64,000 nt of DNA from [Leptolyngbya] sp. PCC 7376 (GTDB taxonomy: Bacteria > Cyanobacteriota > Cyanobacteriia > Cyanobacteriales > MRBY01). Where the stretch lies: the NCBI RefSeq assembly GCF_000316605.1, contig NC_019683.1, forward strand, positions 3,828,036-3,892,035, given 5' to 3'. Position 1 is the first letter of the stretch; the number at the start of each line of letters is the position of its first letter. The notes below the pieces were generated by a model that was not told where the DNA came from, made no database searches, and saw only the letters and a list, made by a program, of their open reading frames with translations. Below are positions 1 through 9,447 of the stretch, piece after piece. A program made the position numbers and the translations under genes.

Positions 1-1
1 T

Positions 2-1705
2 GATACCCTCACTGGCACGCTGATGGGGCGGCCAAAATCGGCGACGTTCCGCACGGCTGATCTGGTGGGGTTGGATACGCTTCTCTATGTTTCAAAAAAT
101 CTCTATCCGGCCATTCCCAAGGATGAACGACGCGAGGTTTTCCAAGTGCCAGAGCTGTTCGGGAAGCTAGTGGAAACAGGTAGTCTAGGCGCAAAAGCTG
201 GCCAGGGTTTCTATAAAAAAGTAGACGGCGAAATTCGGTCTCTCAACCCAGAAACCTTTGGGTACGACTCACCCAAACCGATGAAGTTGGGTAACCTCGA
301 TAAATTGAAGAAGCTAGAGTTGGGAGATCGCCTCCGCAAACTGTATGACGACAATGGGCGAGCAGGTAAATTCTTCCGGAATTTGATGTTGCAGACATTG
401 GCCTATAGCGCGAATCGAGTGCCAGAAATTGCCGATGAACCGCAGATGATCGACCTCGCGATGAAATGGGGTTTCGGCTGGGAAATGGGGCCATTCCAAA
501 TTTGGGATGAGCTGGGCTTTAACCGCATTTTCGGCGATCTAAATAGCCATAATTATTTCATTCCCCACTGGGTGAAACAGATGGCTTCCATGGGTCACAG
601 CCGTTTCTATAGCGAAAATAAAACGGTCTATTCGCCCAATCGGATGACCTACCAAAAACTGGATGGCCATGACGATGAAATTCATTTGGCGGACTATCGC
701 ATCGATGAGAAAACCCTCTGGCAAAATTCTGAAATGGCGTTACTCGACCTCGGCGATGGTATTGCGCTGTGTGACCTACGCTCTAAAGCCAATACCTTAA
801 GCGCAAAAGTGATCGAAGGCTTTGGGGACATGCTCGATTATGTGACGAACCACGACGAAATTTTAGGCGTGGTAATCGGTAATGATGCCCGAAATTTCTG
901 TGTGGGTTTGAATCTCGGCGAAGTGGGCAAGATGGTGGAATTAGAAAACCTCAACCCCTTCAGTCGCAACCATGGCGGTGTGCGCAAACTTCTCGAACAG
1001 GTGCAAGCTTTTGTGCAGCGCATCCATTATTTCCATAAACCGATTGTGGCGGCTGTCCATGGTCGTGCCCTCGGTGGCGGCTGTGAATTGGCGATCGCCT
1101 GCCCCCATATCGTCGCCGATGCGGAAACCTATATTGGTCTCGTGGAAATGGCAGTTGGTCTAATTCCGGCGGGTGGTGGCCTAATGCGTTGGGCGCGGTG
1201 GATTGCTAAAACAGCCAATGGTGAAACCCCAGCGGATCTAATGCCATTACTGAAAAAAGTCTTCCAGACCGTTGGTACAGCGACAGTTTCCGGTAGTGCC
1301 CACGAAGGCATCGAACTGGGTTTCTTCCCAGCCGACACCAAAATCGTGATGAATGGCGATCGCCTCCTTTATGTCGCCAAACAAGAGGCGTTATGTCTGC
1401 ATCGATTGGGTTATGTGCCGCCCGCGAAAGATCCGATTCCGGTACTGGGCAAATCGGCGCGAACCGTTCTGGAGCATATGGTCTACACGATGAAGGAAGG
1501 GGGCTATGCCTCGGATTATGACCAGATGTTGGCGCACCGCATTGCCTATGTGTTGACGGGTGGTGACTTGACGGAGATGGCCTGGGTGGATGACAAATAT
1601 CTTCTCAAATTGGAGGGCGAAAACTTTATGCCACTCATCGATGAGCCGAAGACCAAGGAGCGCATTATGCACATGCTCAAGACGAAGAAACCATTGCGGA
1701 ATTAA
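2..1705 (+). CDS. fadN: 3-hydroxyacyl-CoA dehydrogenase / enoyl-CoA hydratase, FadN-type, 5' end outside window
   Basis: Bifunctional beta-oxidation enzyme that hydrates enoyl-CoA and oxidises 3-hydroxyacyl-CoA. The reading frame is open from base 2, and residues before the first ATG (at 23) already match the family, so the N-terminal NAD-binding domain lies outside the window. In the visible 560 residues, numbered from that ATG, a hydroxyacyl-CoA dehydrogenase C-terminal domain (GRPKSATFRTADLVGLDT, 2-70) is followed by a second such domain (WGFGWEMGPFQIWDELG, about 150-210). A crotonase domain (about 235-450) has FCVGLNL, GGGCELAIAC and GLVEMAVGLIP, giving the two expected glutamates. Dehydrogenase first and hydratase last is the B. 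subtilis FadN order, the reverse of E. coli FadB. fadA and fadE follow on the same strand, also as in the B. subtilis fadNAE operon. Confidence 0.9.
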   Translation, partial: DTLTGTLMGRPKSATFRTADLVGLDTLLYVSKNLYPAIPKDERREVFQVPELFGKLVETGSLGAKAGQGFYKKVDGEIRSLNPETFGYDSPKPMKLGNLDKLKKLELGDRLRKLYDDNGRAGKFFRNLMLQTLAYSANRVPEIADEPQMIDLAMKWGFGWEMGPFQIWDELGFNRIFGDLNSHNYFIPHWVKQMASMGHSRFYSENKTVYSPNRMTYQKLDGHDDEIHLADYRIDEKTLWQNSEMALLDLGDGIALCDLRSKANTLSAKVIEGFGDMLDYVTNHDEILGVVIGNDARNFCVGLNLGEVGKMVELENLNPFSRNHGGVRKLLEQVQAFVQRIHYFHKPIVAAVHGRALGGGCELAIACPHIVADAETYIGLVEMAVGLIPAGGGLMRWARWIAKTANGETPADLMPLLKKVFQTVGTATVSGSAHEGIELGFFPADTKIVMNGDRLLYVAKQEALCLHRLGYVPPAKDPIPVLGKSARTVLEHMVYTMKEGGYASDYDQMLAHRIAYVLTGGDLTEMAWVDDKYLLKLEGENFMPLIDEPKTKERIMHMLKTKKPLRN

Positions 1706-1722
1706 TTGCGCCACTTGTGGGA

Positions 1723-1811
1723 GATCCCCCTAAATCCCCCTTTGAAAGGGGGACTTCCCAGACATACAAGTGAATTATTTCCCCCCTTAATAAGGGGGGC
1801 TAGGGGGGATC
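1723..1811. repeat. Palindromic intergenic repeat of C5-6/G5-6 hairpins
   Basis: The gap between fadN and fadA holds two G/C-run hairpins: CCCCCTTTGAAAGGGGG on the left and CCCCCCTTAATAAGGGGGG on the right. Outer arms GATCCCCCT and AGGGGGGATC make the whole 89 bp a larger imperfect palindrome. Repeats of this look are scattered in many cyanobacterial genomes. It could attenuate or process the fad transcript, which is inference. Confidence 0.7.
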
Positions 1812-1838
1812 CCTCAGTTAGTTGTAGGAAGCAAAAAA

Positions 1839-3044
1839 ATGAATGCATACATCGTGAGTGTCGTCCGCACCGCCGCCGGAAAAGCCCCTAGGGGTAGCCT
1901 CAAAAATGTCCGCGCCGATGACCTCGGAGCCACTGCTGTTAAAGGTGCAATTTCAGTCGTCACTGATCAATTGGCAGCCACCAAAAACGAGACATCAATC
2001 ATTGATTTAATCGACGATGTGATTATGGGCTGTGCTTCACCGGAAGCTGAACAGGGCTTTAATGTTGGGCGAATGATCGCGCTGCGGGCAGGCTTACCAA
2101 ATCATGTCGCAGGGGTCACCGTAAATCGGCTTTGTTCGTCGGGATTACAGGCGATCGCCATGGCAGTCCAGGCGATTAATTTCGGGTCGGCGGATGTCAT
2201 CGTGGCAGGTGGCGCAGAATCCATGAGCCAAATCCCGATGGGTGGTCATAATTGGCTGCCGAATGTCGATTTGTTTGAGGATATGCCAGCCGCCTATTTG
2301 CCGATGGGATTAACGGCGGAGAAAGTCGCCACCAAGTTTAAAGTTTCCCGCGAAGACCAAGATGCGTTTGCACTGCGGAGTCACCAGAAAGCTTTGATTG
2401 CCCGCGAAAAAGGCTATTTCAAAGATGAGATTGTGCCAATTACCGTCCGCGAAACCCGCTATGTCGATGGCAAATCGGAACTCGTTGAAACCATTTTTGA
2501 AGCCGACGAGGGAATCCGCGCCGATACCAGTTTGAGCGCCTTGGCAGATTTAAGACCTGTTTTCCATGCCAAAGGTTCTGTCACTGCCGGAACATCTTCT
2601 CAAATGTCCGATGGGGCAGCCGCGACGGTGGTGATGAGCGAAAAAATGGTGCAGGAACTGGGCATTAAACCAATCGCGAAATTACTCGGTTTTACGGCGG
2701 TGGGCGTTGACCCGGAAATTATGGGCATTGGCCCGGTCGCAGCAGTGCCGAAAGTTCTCAAACAAGTCGGTTTAACCTTAGAAGATATTGGACTTGTTGA
2801 GCTAAACGAAGCCTTTGCCGCCCAATCCCTCGCTGTGATTCGGGAGCTGGGTCTCAACGAAGATCTGGTGAATGTAAATGGTGGGGCGATCGCCCTCGGT
2901 CATCCATTGGGTTGTACTGGCGCGAAGTTGACCGCAACATTACTCCACGAAATGCAACGACGCGGCGTGAAATATGGCCTGGTCACCATGTGCGTTGGTG
3001 GTGGTATGGGGGCGGCTGGTGTGTTCGAAAACATGATGCTGTAA
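1839..3044 (+). CDS. fadA: Acetyl-CoA C-acyltransferase (3-ketoacyl-CoA thiolase)
   Basis: Performs the last beta-oxidation step, cleaving 3-ketoacyl-CoA with CoA to release acetyl-CoA. The 401 residues match the thiolase family length. The nucleophilic cysteine is Cys99 in [12 protein letters not shown]. The C-terminal half has [20 protein letters not shown] (active-site His and the second substrate-binding region) and [10 protein letters not shown] with the acid/base cysteine. The ATG at 1839 has an AGGAAG ribosome site about 6 bases upstream. It lies 133 bp after fadN, separated by the palindromic repeat, and 67 bp before fadE. Biosynthetic acetoacetyl-CoA thiolase activity is possible for such sequences, but the neighbours argue for beta-oxidation. 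Confidence 0.93.
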   Translation: MNAYIVSVVRTAAGKAPRGSLKNVRADDLGATAVKGAISVVTDQLAATKNETSIIDLIDDVIMGCASPEAEQGFNVGRMIALRAGLPNHVAGVTVNRLCSSGLQAIAMAVQAINFGSADVIVAGGAESMSQIPMGGHNWLPNVDLFEDMPAAYLPMGLTAEKVATKFKVSREDQDAFALRSHQKALIAREKGYFKDEIVPITVRETRYVDGKSELVETIFEADEGIRADTSLSALADLRPVFHAKGSVTAGTSSQMSDGAAATVVMSEKMVQELGIKPIAKLLGFTAVGVDPEIMGIGPVAAVPKVLKQVGLTLEDIGLVELNEAFAAQSLAVIRELGLNEDLVNVNGGAIALGHPLGCTGAKLTATLLHEMQRRGVKYGLVTMCVGGGMGAAGVFENMML

Positions 3045-3057
3045 CCCGCCTTTGTAG

Positions 3058-3077
3058 GGGCGTTTCGCGAAACGCCC
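3058..3077. repeat. Perfect 20-bp palindrome in fadA-fadE gap
   Basis: GGGCGTTTCGCGAAACGCCC reads the same on both strands and is preceded by TGTAG. Repeats of this kind recur in cyanobacterial intergenic regions. There is no T-tract after it, so it is not a clear terminator. It sits 14 bp after the fadA stop and could act as an mRNA processing or stability element. Confidence 0.7.
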
Positions 3078-3111
3078 TTCCCCGAAATTAATACTGATTT
3101 GGATAGGATTT

Positions 3112-5460
3112 ATGAATGGTTTTTATTATCTGCCCCATGTCACCCCATCCCTCGTGGGGACAATGGTTTTAGGGGGATTTCTCCTCGCACTATCAATCTT
3201 TCTCTTCCCTGTTTTGCGGCGAAATCTAATCACTCGCTGGATTTTTGCCGGGATTCAAAAACTAAAACTCTTACCGAAAATTTCTAACACCGAAAAAGAG
3301 GCCATCGAAGCAGGTAATGCCTGGGTCGAAAAAGAATTTTTCACAGGCAAACCCGACTGGAAATTTATCCTCAATGAAACCTATCCAAAAGTAGACCGCG
3401 AAATCCAAGATTTTCTGGATAACCAAGTCGAAACTGCTTGTGAAATGGCGACGGATTGGCAGATTTATCAACACAAAGATTTGCCGCCAGAACTCTGGAA
3501 ATATCTCAAACACGAAAAATTCTTTGGCATGATGATTCCCAAGGAATATGGTGGTTTGGGATTTTCTAATTTGGCCTACAGCGCCGTGATGATGAAACTA
3601 GCATCACGCTCCTTTACCCATGTCGCAACGGTCGGTGTTACCAATTCTCTCGGCCCCGCAAAACTCCTGATTCGCTACGGCACACCAGAACAAAAAGCCC
3701 GATATTTACCACGATTAGCTATCGGCGAGGAAATGCCTTGCTTTGCTCTCACCGAACCGAACGCGGGATCTGATGCGGCCAGTTTGGTGTCCAAAGGCGA
3801 GGTGTTTAAAGGGGAAGACGGCAAACTTTACCTCAAACTAAATTGGAAAAAACGCTACATCACCCTCGGGGCGATCGCCACATTATTGGGCTTAGCAGTG
3901 CGGGTTTATGACCCAGACCATTTGCTGGGCAAAGGCGAAGATGTGGGCATTACCTGTGTGCTGGTGCCGACGGATACCGAGGGTGTGGTGATTAACCAGC
4001 GCCATGACCCAATGGGCGTGCCGTTCTACAATTCGCCGACGGAAGGCCATGATGTCATTTTGCCCGTCGAGCAAATTATTGGCGGTGTCGAAAATGCGGG
4101 TAAAGGCTGGCGGATGTTAATGCAATCATTGGCCGCTGGTCGTGGAGTTAGTTTCCCTGCAAGTTGTACCGGAGTCGCAAAATTGGTGGCTCGCGTCGCT
4201 AGTGCCCACAGCGTCAATCGCAAACAATTTGGGCTATCCATCGGCAAGTTTGAGGGCATCGAAGAACCCCTCACCCGCATCGCTGGTTTCACCTATATGC
4301 TCGATGCGTTGCGGCTCTACACCTGTGGCGCAGTCGATAACAACAAACAACCCGCCATTTCTGCGGCGATCGCCAAATATATTAGTACCGAGCTAGGCCG
4401 CAAAATTGTGATGGACGGCATGGATATTTTGGGTGGTTCCGGTATTTGTCGTGGCGAACGCAATTTACTCGCCAATGTTTATACCGCGATGCCTATTGCT
4501 ATTACCGTCGAAGGCGCAAATATTCTGACACGCACCCTAATGATCTTTGGTCAGGGCGCAATTCGTTGTCACCCCTATATTTACGACGAAATCCAAGCCT
4601 TAAACGACAAAGATTTAGCGGCTTTTGATCGCACATTGTGGTCACATCTCAGTTCCTTTGCCACCAATAAATTCCGCGCTTTTATGTTGAGTCTTAGCGG
4701 CGGCACATTAACCCTCTCCCCAGTCTCCGGCGCAACCGCAAAATACTACCGCAAACTAACTTTTGCCTCCACCGTTTTTGCCTTACTCAGTGACTTTGCT
4801 CTTGTGGCCTATGGCGGCAAACTGAAGCGCAAAGAGAAATTAACGGGACGTTTTGCAGATGCCCTCACCTGGATGTATCTCGCCACTTGCACCCTCCGTC
4901 GCTATGAAGCCAGTGGTCAACCCAGAGAAGAATTACCGCTTGTCCACTGGAGTTTGCAATATGCTCTCTACCAAGTCCAGATGGCATTTGAAGGCATTTT
5001 GAATAATATCGATCTGCCCGTTGTTGGTGGAATGTTGCGCAGTACTTCGTTGCCATGGGTGCGCTGGAATAAACTTAGCGATTTACCGAGTGATCGCCTT
5101 GGCCATGATGTCGCCCAACTCTTGCGCAATAACCGATTTATTCGCGAACGTTTAACCGAAGGCATCTATGTGCCCCAAGCCGAAACCGAAGCCCTCGGAC
5201 GACTCGAAAAAGCTTTTACGCTTGTTCATGCCAGCCAACCAATTCTGAGAAAAATCAAAGGGGCGATCGCCGAAGGACTATTACCGAAAGACAGACCAGA
5301 AAAACTCCTTGATCTCGCCCAAATGCGTGATGTTATTACCAAATCTGAATTAGAGTTAGTCCAAAAAGCTGAACTTGCCCGTAATGATGCGATTCAAGTT
5401 GACGCATTTGATTTAGAAGAATATGCCCTCAAAGAGAAAGTATCGAAGCTATTGAAGTAG
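3112..5460 (+). CDS. fadE: Acyl-CoA dehydrogenase, long FadE type
   Basis: FAD enzyme that performs the first oxidation of acyl-CoA. The 782 residues follow E. coli FadE (814 residues) closely from end to end: a hydrophobic N-terminal segment (about 12-37), the TEKEAIEAGNAWVEKEFFTG linker, the dehydrogenase core (about 100-480) with CFALTEPNAGSDA and LNWKKRYITLGAIATLLG, the region with ITVEGANILTRTLMIFGQGA, and the FadE-specific C-terminal extension (about 490-775). It is therefore unlike the roughly 590-residue B. subtilis FadE although the gene order is Bacillus-like. The electron acceptor is not visible here. The ATG at 3112 has an AGGA site 5 bases upstream. Membrane association through the N-terminal segment is likely. 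Confidence 0.93.
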   Translation: MNGFYYLPHVTPSLVGTMVLGGFLLALSIFLFPVLRRNLITRWIFAGIQKLKLLPKISNTEKEAIEAGNAWVEKEFFTGKPDWKFILNETYPKVDREIQDFLDNQVETACEMATDWQIYQHKDLPPELWKYLKHEKFFGMMIPKEYGGLGFSNLAYSAVMMKLASRSFTHVATVGVTNSLGPAKLLIRYGTPEQKARYLPRLAIGEEMPCFALTEPNAGSDAASLVSKGEVFKGEDGKLYLKLNWKKRYITLGAIATLLGLAVRVYDPDHLLGKGEDVGITCVLVPTDTEGVVINQRHDPMGVPFYNSPTEGHDVILPVEQIIGGVENAGKGWRMLMQSLAAGRGVSFPASCTGVAKLVARVASAHSVNRKQFGLSIGKFEGIEEPLTRIAGFTYMLDALRLYTCGAVDNNKQPAISAAIAKYISTELGRKIVMDGMDILGGSGICRGERNLLANVYTAMPIAITVEGANILTRTLMIFGQGAIRCHPYIYDEIQALNDKDLAAFDRTLWSHLSSFATNKFRAFMLSLSGGTLTLSPVSGATAKYYRKLTFASTVFALLSDFALVAYGGKLKRKEKLTGRFADALTWMYLATCTLRRYEASGQPREELPLVHWSLQYALYQVQMAFEGILNNIDLPVVGGMLRSTSLPWVRWNKLSDLPSDRLGHDVAQLLRNNRFIRERLTEGIYVPQAETEALGRLEKAFTLVHASQPILRKIKGAIAEGLLPKDRPEKLLDLAQMRDVITKSELELVQKAELARNDAIQVDAFDLEEYALKEKVSKLLK

Positions 5461-5484
5461 GCTTCAAACCAACGACAAATAAAA

Positions 5485-5515
5485 AAAGACTGTTAGCTTG
5501 AAACTAGCAGTCTTT
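5485..5515. terminator. Bidirectional terminator between fadE and cynS
   Basis: The stem AAAGACTGTTAG / CTAGCAGTCTTT pairs over 12 bp with one G-T wobble and a 7-base loop. An A-run precedes it on the plus strand, which gives a U-tract for minus-strand transcripts, and TCTTTCTAT follows. It lies between convergent fadE and cynS and can serve both. Confidence 0.75.
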
Positions 5516-5556
5516 CTATATCTGAATGGAAACGAAACCTTAAATATCGACAATCC

Positions 5557-6000
5557 TTACCACTTCTTATAGGGTAAGAACTTACCGCACATAATGACTT
5601 TGACGCGATCGCCTTTAGGATCTTCTTCGCGCTCAACATCGATGGAGAAGTCAATCGCACTCATGATGCCATCACCAAACTGCTCATGAACAACCGCCTT
5701 CACAGGCATTCCATAAACCTGCATGATTTCGTAGAAACGATAGATGAACGGATCAGTCGGAACAACAGGATCCAAACCACCCTTCACAGGGCACTCAGTC
5801 AAAGGCTCAATCAAAGACGCATCAGCACCAATTGCTTCCACCATCTTTGTTGCCTCTTCCAAAGAAGCACTCGCTTGACGATAGAACACAGAGGCAATCC
5901 ACACCTCATCACAGCCTATCTTTGCTTCTAGATCCGCAAAAGAAATACCAGCAGCTTTTTTCGCAGCCAAAAGCTTTTCCGTTACTTCAGAAATTGCCAT
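5557..6000 (-). CDS. cynS: Cyanate hydratase (cyanase)
   Basis: Converts cyanate and bicarbonate to ammonia and CO2 through carbamate, so it releases nitrogen and carbon from cyanate in the cytoplasm. The 147 residues match the family. The helical N-terminal half is followed by the catalytic C-terminal domain with [17 protein letters not shown] and [14 protein letters not shown]. The catalytic residues Arg96, Glu99 and Ser122 of the E. coli enzyme correspond to Arg88, Glu91 and Ser114 here. It is the last gene of a four-gene operon with the cyanate transporter, 56 bp behind cynD. Confidence 0.96.
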   Translation of the reverse strand: MAISEVTEKLLAAKKAAGISFADLEAKIGCDEVWIASVFYRQASASLEEATKMVEAIGADASLIEPLTECPVKGGLDPVVPTDPFIYRFYEIMQVYGMPVKAVVHEQFGDGIMSAIDFSIDVEREEDPKGDRVKVIMCGKFLPYKKW

Positions 6001-6056
6001 CTTTAGAATCCTCTAAAAAACTAAAATTACAACGTAAAAAAATCACAATGCGTCGA

Positions 6057-6950
6057 TTAACGAGTGACCCTTGCCGCTTCAACAGCACGAGTTTCGCGAG
6101 ATAGATGACGCTCCATCTCAACCTTCAGATCGTGGTAAGCCGGATACTGATCCAACTCCTCACGATTGCGAGGACGAGGGAAAGGAACATCCAAAATCTC
6201 ATCCACACCAGCAGCAGGGCCACGGGTCATCATGATGATGCGATCGGACAGAAGCAGCGCCTCGTCAATACTGTGGGTAATCATGATCACCGTTTTGCGT
6301 TCCCGCTCCCAGATACGTTCGATCTCGTCCTGCAGGAAACCACGGGTCAACGCGTCCAATGCTCCGAACGGCTCATCCATCAACAACATTTGTGGATTAA
6401 TCGCCAGAGCACGGGCAATACCCACCCGCTGTTTCATACCACCTGAAATTTCATGAGGATGCTTTTTCTCCGCACCAGATAAACCCACTAATTGGATATG
6501 CTCCTTAATCGTGCGTTTGATCTGCTTTTTAGGCATATCCGGATAAACCGTTTCCACCGCAAAATAGAGATTTTCCTCTACCGTCATCCAAGGCATCAAT
6601 GCATAACTTTGAAACACCATGCCCCGGTCTGGCCCTGGCCCAGTAATCGGCATACCATTCAGGCGAATTTCACCAGACGTTACGGGAGAGAGACCCGCAA
6701 TCATATCGAGCAACGTGGATTTACCACAGCCAGAGGGTCCAATAATCGAAACAAAGGTATTAGGCTCAATATCAAGGCTAATATCCTCGATCGCCACATA
6801 ATCCTTAGATTTTTTGCCAGTGACCTTATTCAGTAAACTTTGCTTACCATGGAAGACCTTTGTCACATTACGAATCGAAAGTTGAGCCGTATCAGAAAAA
6901 GTATCTTCCGGTGTAAGGGGAGTTGCGTGATTCACAGGAGTAACACTCAT
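6057..6950 (-). CDS. cynD: Cyanate/nitrate-type ABC transporter ATPase
   Basis: ATP-hydrolysing subunit of the NrtD/CynD/TauB family. Visible are Walker A GPSGCGKST (about residues 72-80), the Q-loop MVFQSYALMPW, the signature SGGMKQRVGIARAL, Walker B LLMDEPFGALD and the switch histidine in ITHSIDEA. The roughly 60-residue front part before Walker A, with VTKVFHGKQSLL, is usual for NrtD-like ATPases. There is no extra C-terminal binding domain of the NrtC kind. The start codon overlaps the cynB stop by one base (TAATG on the minus strand), implying translational coupling. The substrate assignment to cyanate rests on cynS downstream. Confidence 0.9.
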   Translation of the reverse strand: MSVTPVNHATPLTPEDTFSDTAQLSIRNVTKVFHGKQSLLNKVTGKKSKDYVAIEDISLDIEPNTFVSIIGPSGCGKSTLLDMIAGLSPVTSGEIRLNGMPITGPGPDRGMVFQSYALMPWMTVEENLYFAVETVYPDMPKKQIKRTIKEHIQLVGLSGAEKKHPHEISGGMKQRVGIARALAINPQMLLMDEPFGALDALTRGFLQDEIERIWERERKTVIMITHSIDEALLLSDRIIMMTRGPAAGVDEILDVPFPRPRNREELDQYPAYHDLKVEMERHLSRETRAVEAARVTR

Positions 6951-7789
6951 TATTTTCGACCAAATGCAACAAATTTTTCGACAGCCGCAAAACCACTATC
7001 CAGAATTAGACCAACTAAGCCAATGATGAAAATCGCCACCAAAATATTCGGGATATAAAGGTTATTCCATTCATTCCAGATAAAGTAACCAAGACCTGTA
7101 CCTAGGAGCATTTCTGCTGCCACAATTACCAGCCAAGCGATACCCATACTGATCCTCAGACCCGACAAAATATTGGGTAGAGCTGCAGGGATAATCACTT
7201 TAAAGATGGTGCGGAGCCGAGAAGCACCTAAAGTCTTTGAAACATCTAAATACTCTTTATTGACGTTCGCTACACCAAAAGCAGTGTTGATCAGCGTTGG
7301 CCAAATACTGGAAATGAAGATGATAAAAACACCAGTCTGTTCAGAGTCTCGCAAGATATAAAGACCAAGAGGCAACCATGCAAGAGGCGAAACAGGTTTA
7401 AGAAGCTGGATAAAAGGGTTAAAGGCTTTGCTGGCAATAGGAGAAATACCGATTAAAATCCCTAGCGGTACAGCAACAAAAGAAGCCGCAATATAACCGA
7501 TCGCCACCCGTCGGAGGCTAATCAATAAATTCCAACCAATACCTAGATCGTTAGGGCCATTATCGAAGAACGGATGGGTTGTCCACCACCATAGTTCCTG
7601 GATGGTTTTCGATGCAGTGGGCATGCCCTTGGCGAGAATTCCCGCGCGAGCACCGATTTCCCATCCTCCTAGAAAAATAGCCAGAGAGCCAACAAAGAGT
7701 AGAAAGGCTAGAAAATTCTCATTCTGCCAAATTGATTCTTTCGGCCTGGCATAGGCCGATTTTGGTAGTCGTTTACTCGTAACTGCCAT
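6950..7789 (-). CDS. cynB: Cyanate/nitrate-type ABC transporter permease
   Basis: Inner-membrane subunit of the NrtB/CynB/SsuC family, 279 residues with about six hydrophobic segments (starting at FLAFLLFVGSLAIFLGGW). The permease-ATPase coupling loop is seen at KTLGASRLRTIFKVIIPAALP, the EAA-type motif. It lies 20 bp downstream of cynA and overlaps cynD by one base, so the three subunits are made from one message. The transporter should import cyanate across the plasma membrane for cynS; nitrate, nitrite or bicarbonate are family alternatives, made less likely by the cyanase gene. Confidence 0.9.
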   Translation of the reverse strand: MAVTSKRLPKSAYARPKESIWQNENFLAFLLFVGSLAIFLGGWEIGARAGILAKGMPTASKTIQELWWWTTHPFFDNGPNDLGIGWNLLISLRRVAIGYIAASFVAVPLGILIGISPIASKAFNPFIQLLKPVSPLAWLPLGLYILRDSEQTGVFIIFISSIWPTLINTAFGVANVNKEYLDVSKTLGASRLRTIFKVIIPAALPNILSGLRISMGIAWLVIVAAEMLLGTGLGYFIWNEWNNLYIPNILVAIFIIGLVGLILDSGFAAVEKFVAFGRK

Positions 7790-7809
7790 AACTAAAAAAC
7801 TCCTAAAAT

Positions 7810-9447
7810 TTAAACGCCATATTCATCGATTTGCTCTTGCACATATGCGGCAGGATCAGCAGGGTCAAAGGTGTCAAATTTAAGGGTCTCTTCGCGGTAA
7901 ATCTCAGCAGGTGCTTCTTGGCCTAGTTCTGTAGCCAGTTCCCTCGCGAGGTCTGTGAGGAAGACATCTGTACCGACAGTGTCATAGCCTTTTTCAGGAA
8001 TGATTGTTGGGGCGAGATCATCACCTTGCAGATCCCAACGAACAAGTTGAGACGAAATCCAATTTGCAAAACTCTGCCAAGGATAAGGGTCAAAGCCAAT
8101 TCGATCAGGAATATCAAGGCTATTGCCATTACCGTCATCAAATTTCCCGGTGAGAACTGCTTCGACAACTTCGACGGGCTGGTTGAGGAAGGCTCGCTCG
8201 GAAATCGCTTTAGCAATCTCTGGACGATTTTCTGGAACCTGAGCGTAAGCCGCTGCTTCAATAATGGATTTGTTGAGAGCGCGGAAAGTATTGGGATTTG
8301 CGTCAATCCACTGGTCACTTGCCGCAAAGGCACAACAGGGATGTCCAGGCCATAGCTCCTTCGTGAGCATATGGATAAAGCCGGCACCTTCGTATACTGC
8401 TCGTTGGTTGAAAGGATCGGGCATAAGGTATGCATCGATATCACCAGCAATCAACTGAGCAATACTGTCTGGTGGGGGAACGGGACGGATTTGTACATCC
8501 ACATCAGGATCAATGCCGCCTGTCGCGAGGTAATAACGCAACAAGAGATTGTGCATCGAGTAAGGGAATGGAACCCCGATGGTAAAGCCTTTAAAGTCAG
8601 CAGGGCCATTTACTTTACCTTTGTGGCGTTCGGCAACGGTGATGGCTTGACCGTTAATGTTTTCAATACTGGCGAGTTTCACACCAAAGGCTTCGGAACC
8701 AAGACCTAAGGTCATCGCAATCGGCATTGGTGCAAGCATATGATAAGCATCCAATTCGCCGGCGATCGCCGAATCTCTGACTGCACCCCAGCTAGGCATT
8801 TTCACAACCTTTGCGTTGAAGCCATACTTCTCATAGAAGCCTAGAGGCTCGGACATGATGATGGGCGTAGCACAGGTAATAGGAATAAAGCCAATCTGCA
8901 ACTCAGTTTTTTCTAAATCACTTACTTCAACATCTGCTGGCGCATCTCCCGCAGGAGGAGGAGTTGTATCTTGGCCACAACTAGCTAAGCTAACCAGCGC
9001 TGCGCCAACAGCCATATTCCGCAAAAATTCTCGTCTTGTCTGACTACCATTGCGAATGGCATCAGAGAAAAACAAACCAGCTTTCGGTCCAAAGGCCGCA
9101 GCGAAGGCATTATCAATTCCACCAGCTTGTTCACATAAGTCTGAGATCAGCTTCTCTCGCTTTGGATCGCCACGACCCACACGCTTGAGAAATAAGGCTT
9201 TTCTGAGCTCATAAGTGTTAACACCATCAGCTGCTCGAAACTGGTTTTCCTTATAGAGACCCATCTTGACGAAATCATCGACAAGCTCCACGGGATCCTC
9301 TGGCATGGTCGCCATAAAGCTCGAATGATCACCGGCGGCATGGTAATCACCGCAAGTCACGCAAAGTGTTTGGAGATTGGAGCGACTGGTACCTACACCG
9401 GGTTGTCCCAAGCCTTGCAATGTTTGTTGTGCTGAAATCAAACTCAT
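7810..9447 (-). CDS. cynA: Cyanate-binding ABC transporter lipoprotein with a 135-residue N-terminal extension
   Basis: Substrate-binding protein of the NrtA/CmpA/CynA family, 545 residues where relatives are about 440. The binding domain (about 175-545) has LQIGFIPITCATPIIMSEPL and FNAKVVKMPSWGAVRDSAIAG. A twin-arginine and lipoprotein signal is at 136-157: TRREFLRN, a hydrophobic stretch, then LASC with the lipid-accepting Cys157. About 135 residues precede this signal, with a Cys29-x-x-Cys32 pair, His36 and His41, and no membrane segment. The ATG at 9447 is the first good start; Met62 is also in frame, but no start lies just before the twin arginines. Either the extension is real and stays cytoplasmic until export, or an internal start is used. 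Confidence 0.85.
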   Translation of the reverse strand: MSLISAQQTLQGLGQPGVGTSRSNLQTLCVTCGDYHAAGDHSSFMATMPEDPVELVDDFVKMGLYKENQFRAADGVNTYELRKALFLKRVGRGDPKREKLISDLCEQAGGIDNAFAAAFGPKAGLFFSDAIRNGSQTRREFLRNMAVGAALVSLASCGQDTTPPPAGDAPADVEVSDLEKTELQIGFIPITCATPIIMSEPLGFYEKYGFNAKVVKMPSWGAVRDSAIAGELDAYHMLAPMPIAMTLGLGSEAFGVKLASIENINGQAITVAERHKGKVNGPADFKGFTIGVPFPYSMHNLLLRYYLATGGIDPDVDVQIRPVPPPDSIAQLIAGDIDAYLMPDPFNQRAVYEGAGFIHMLTKELWPGHPCCAFAASDQWIDANPNTFRALNKSIIEAAAYAQVPENRPEIAKAISERAFLNQPVEVVEAVLTGKFDDGNGNSLDIPDRIGFDPYPWQSFANWISSQLVRWDLQGDDLAPTIIPEKGYDTVGTDVFLTDLARELATELGQEAPAEIYREETLKFDTFDPADPAAYVQEQIDEYGV

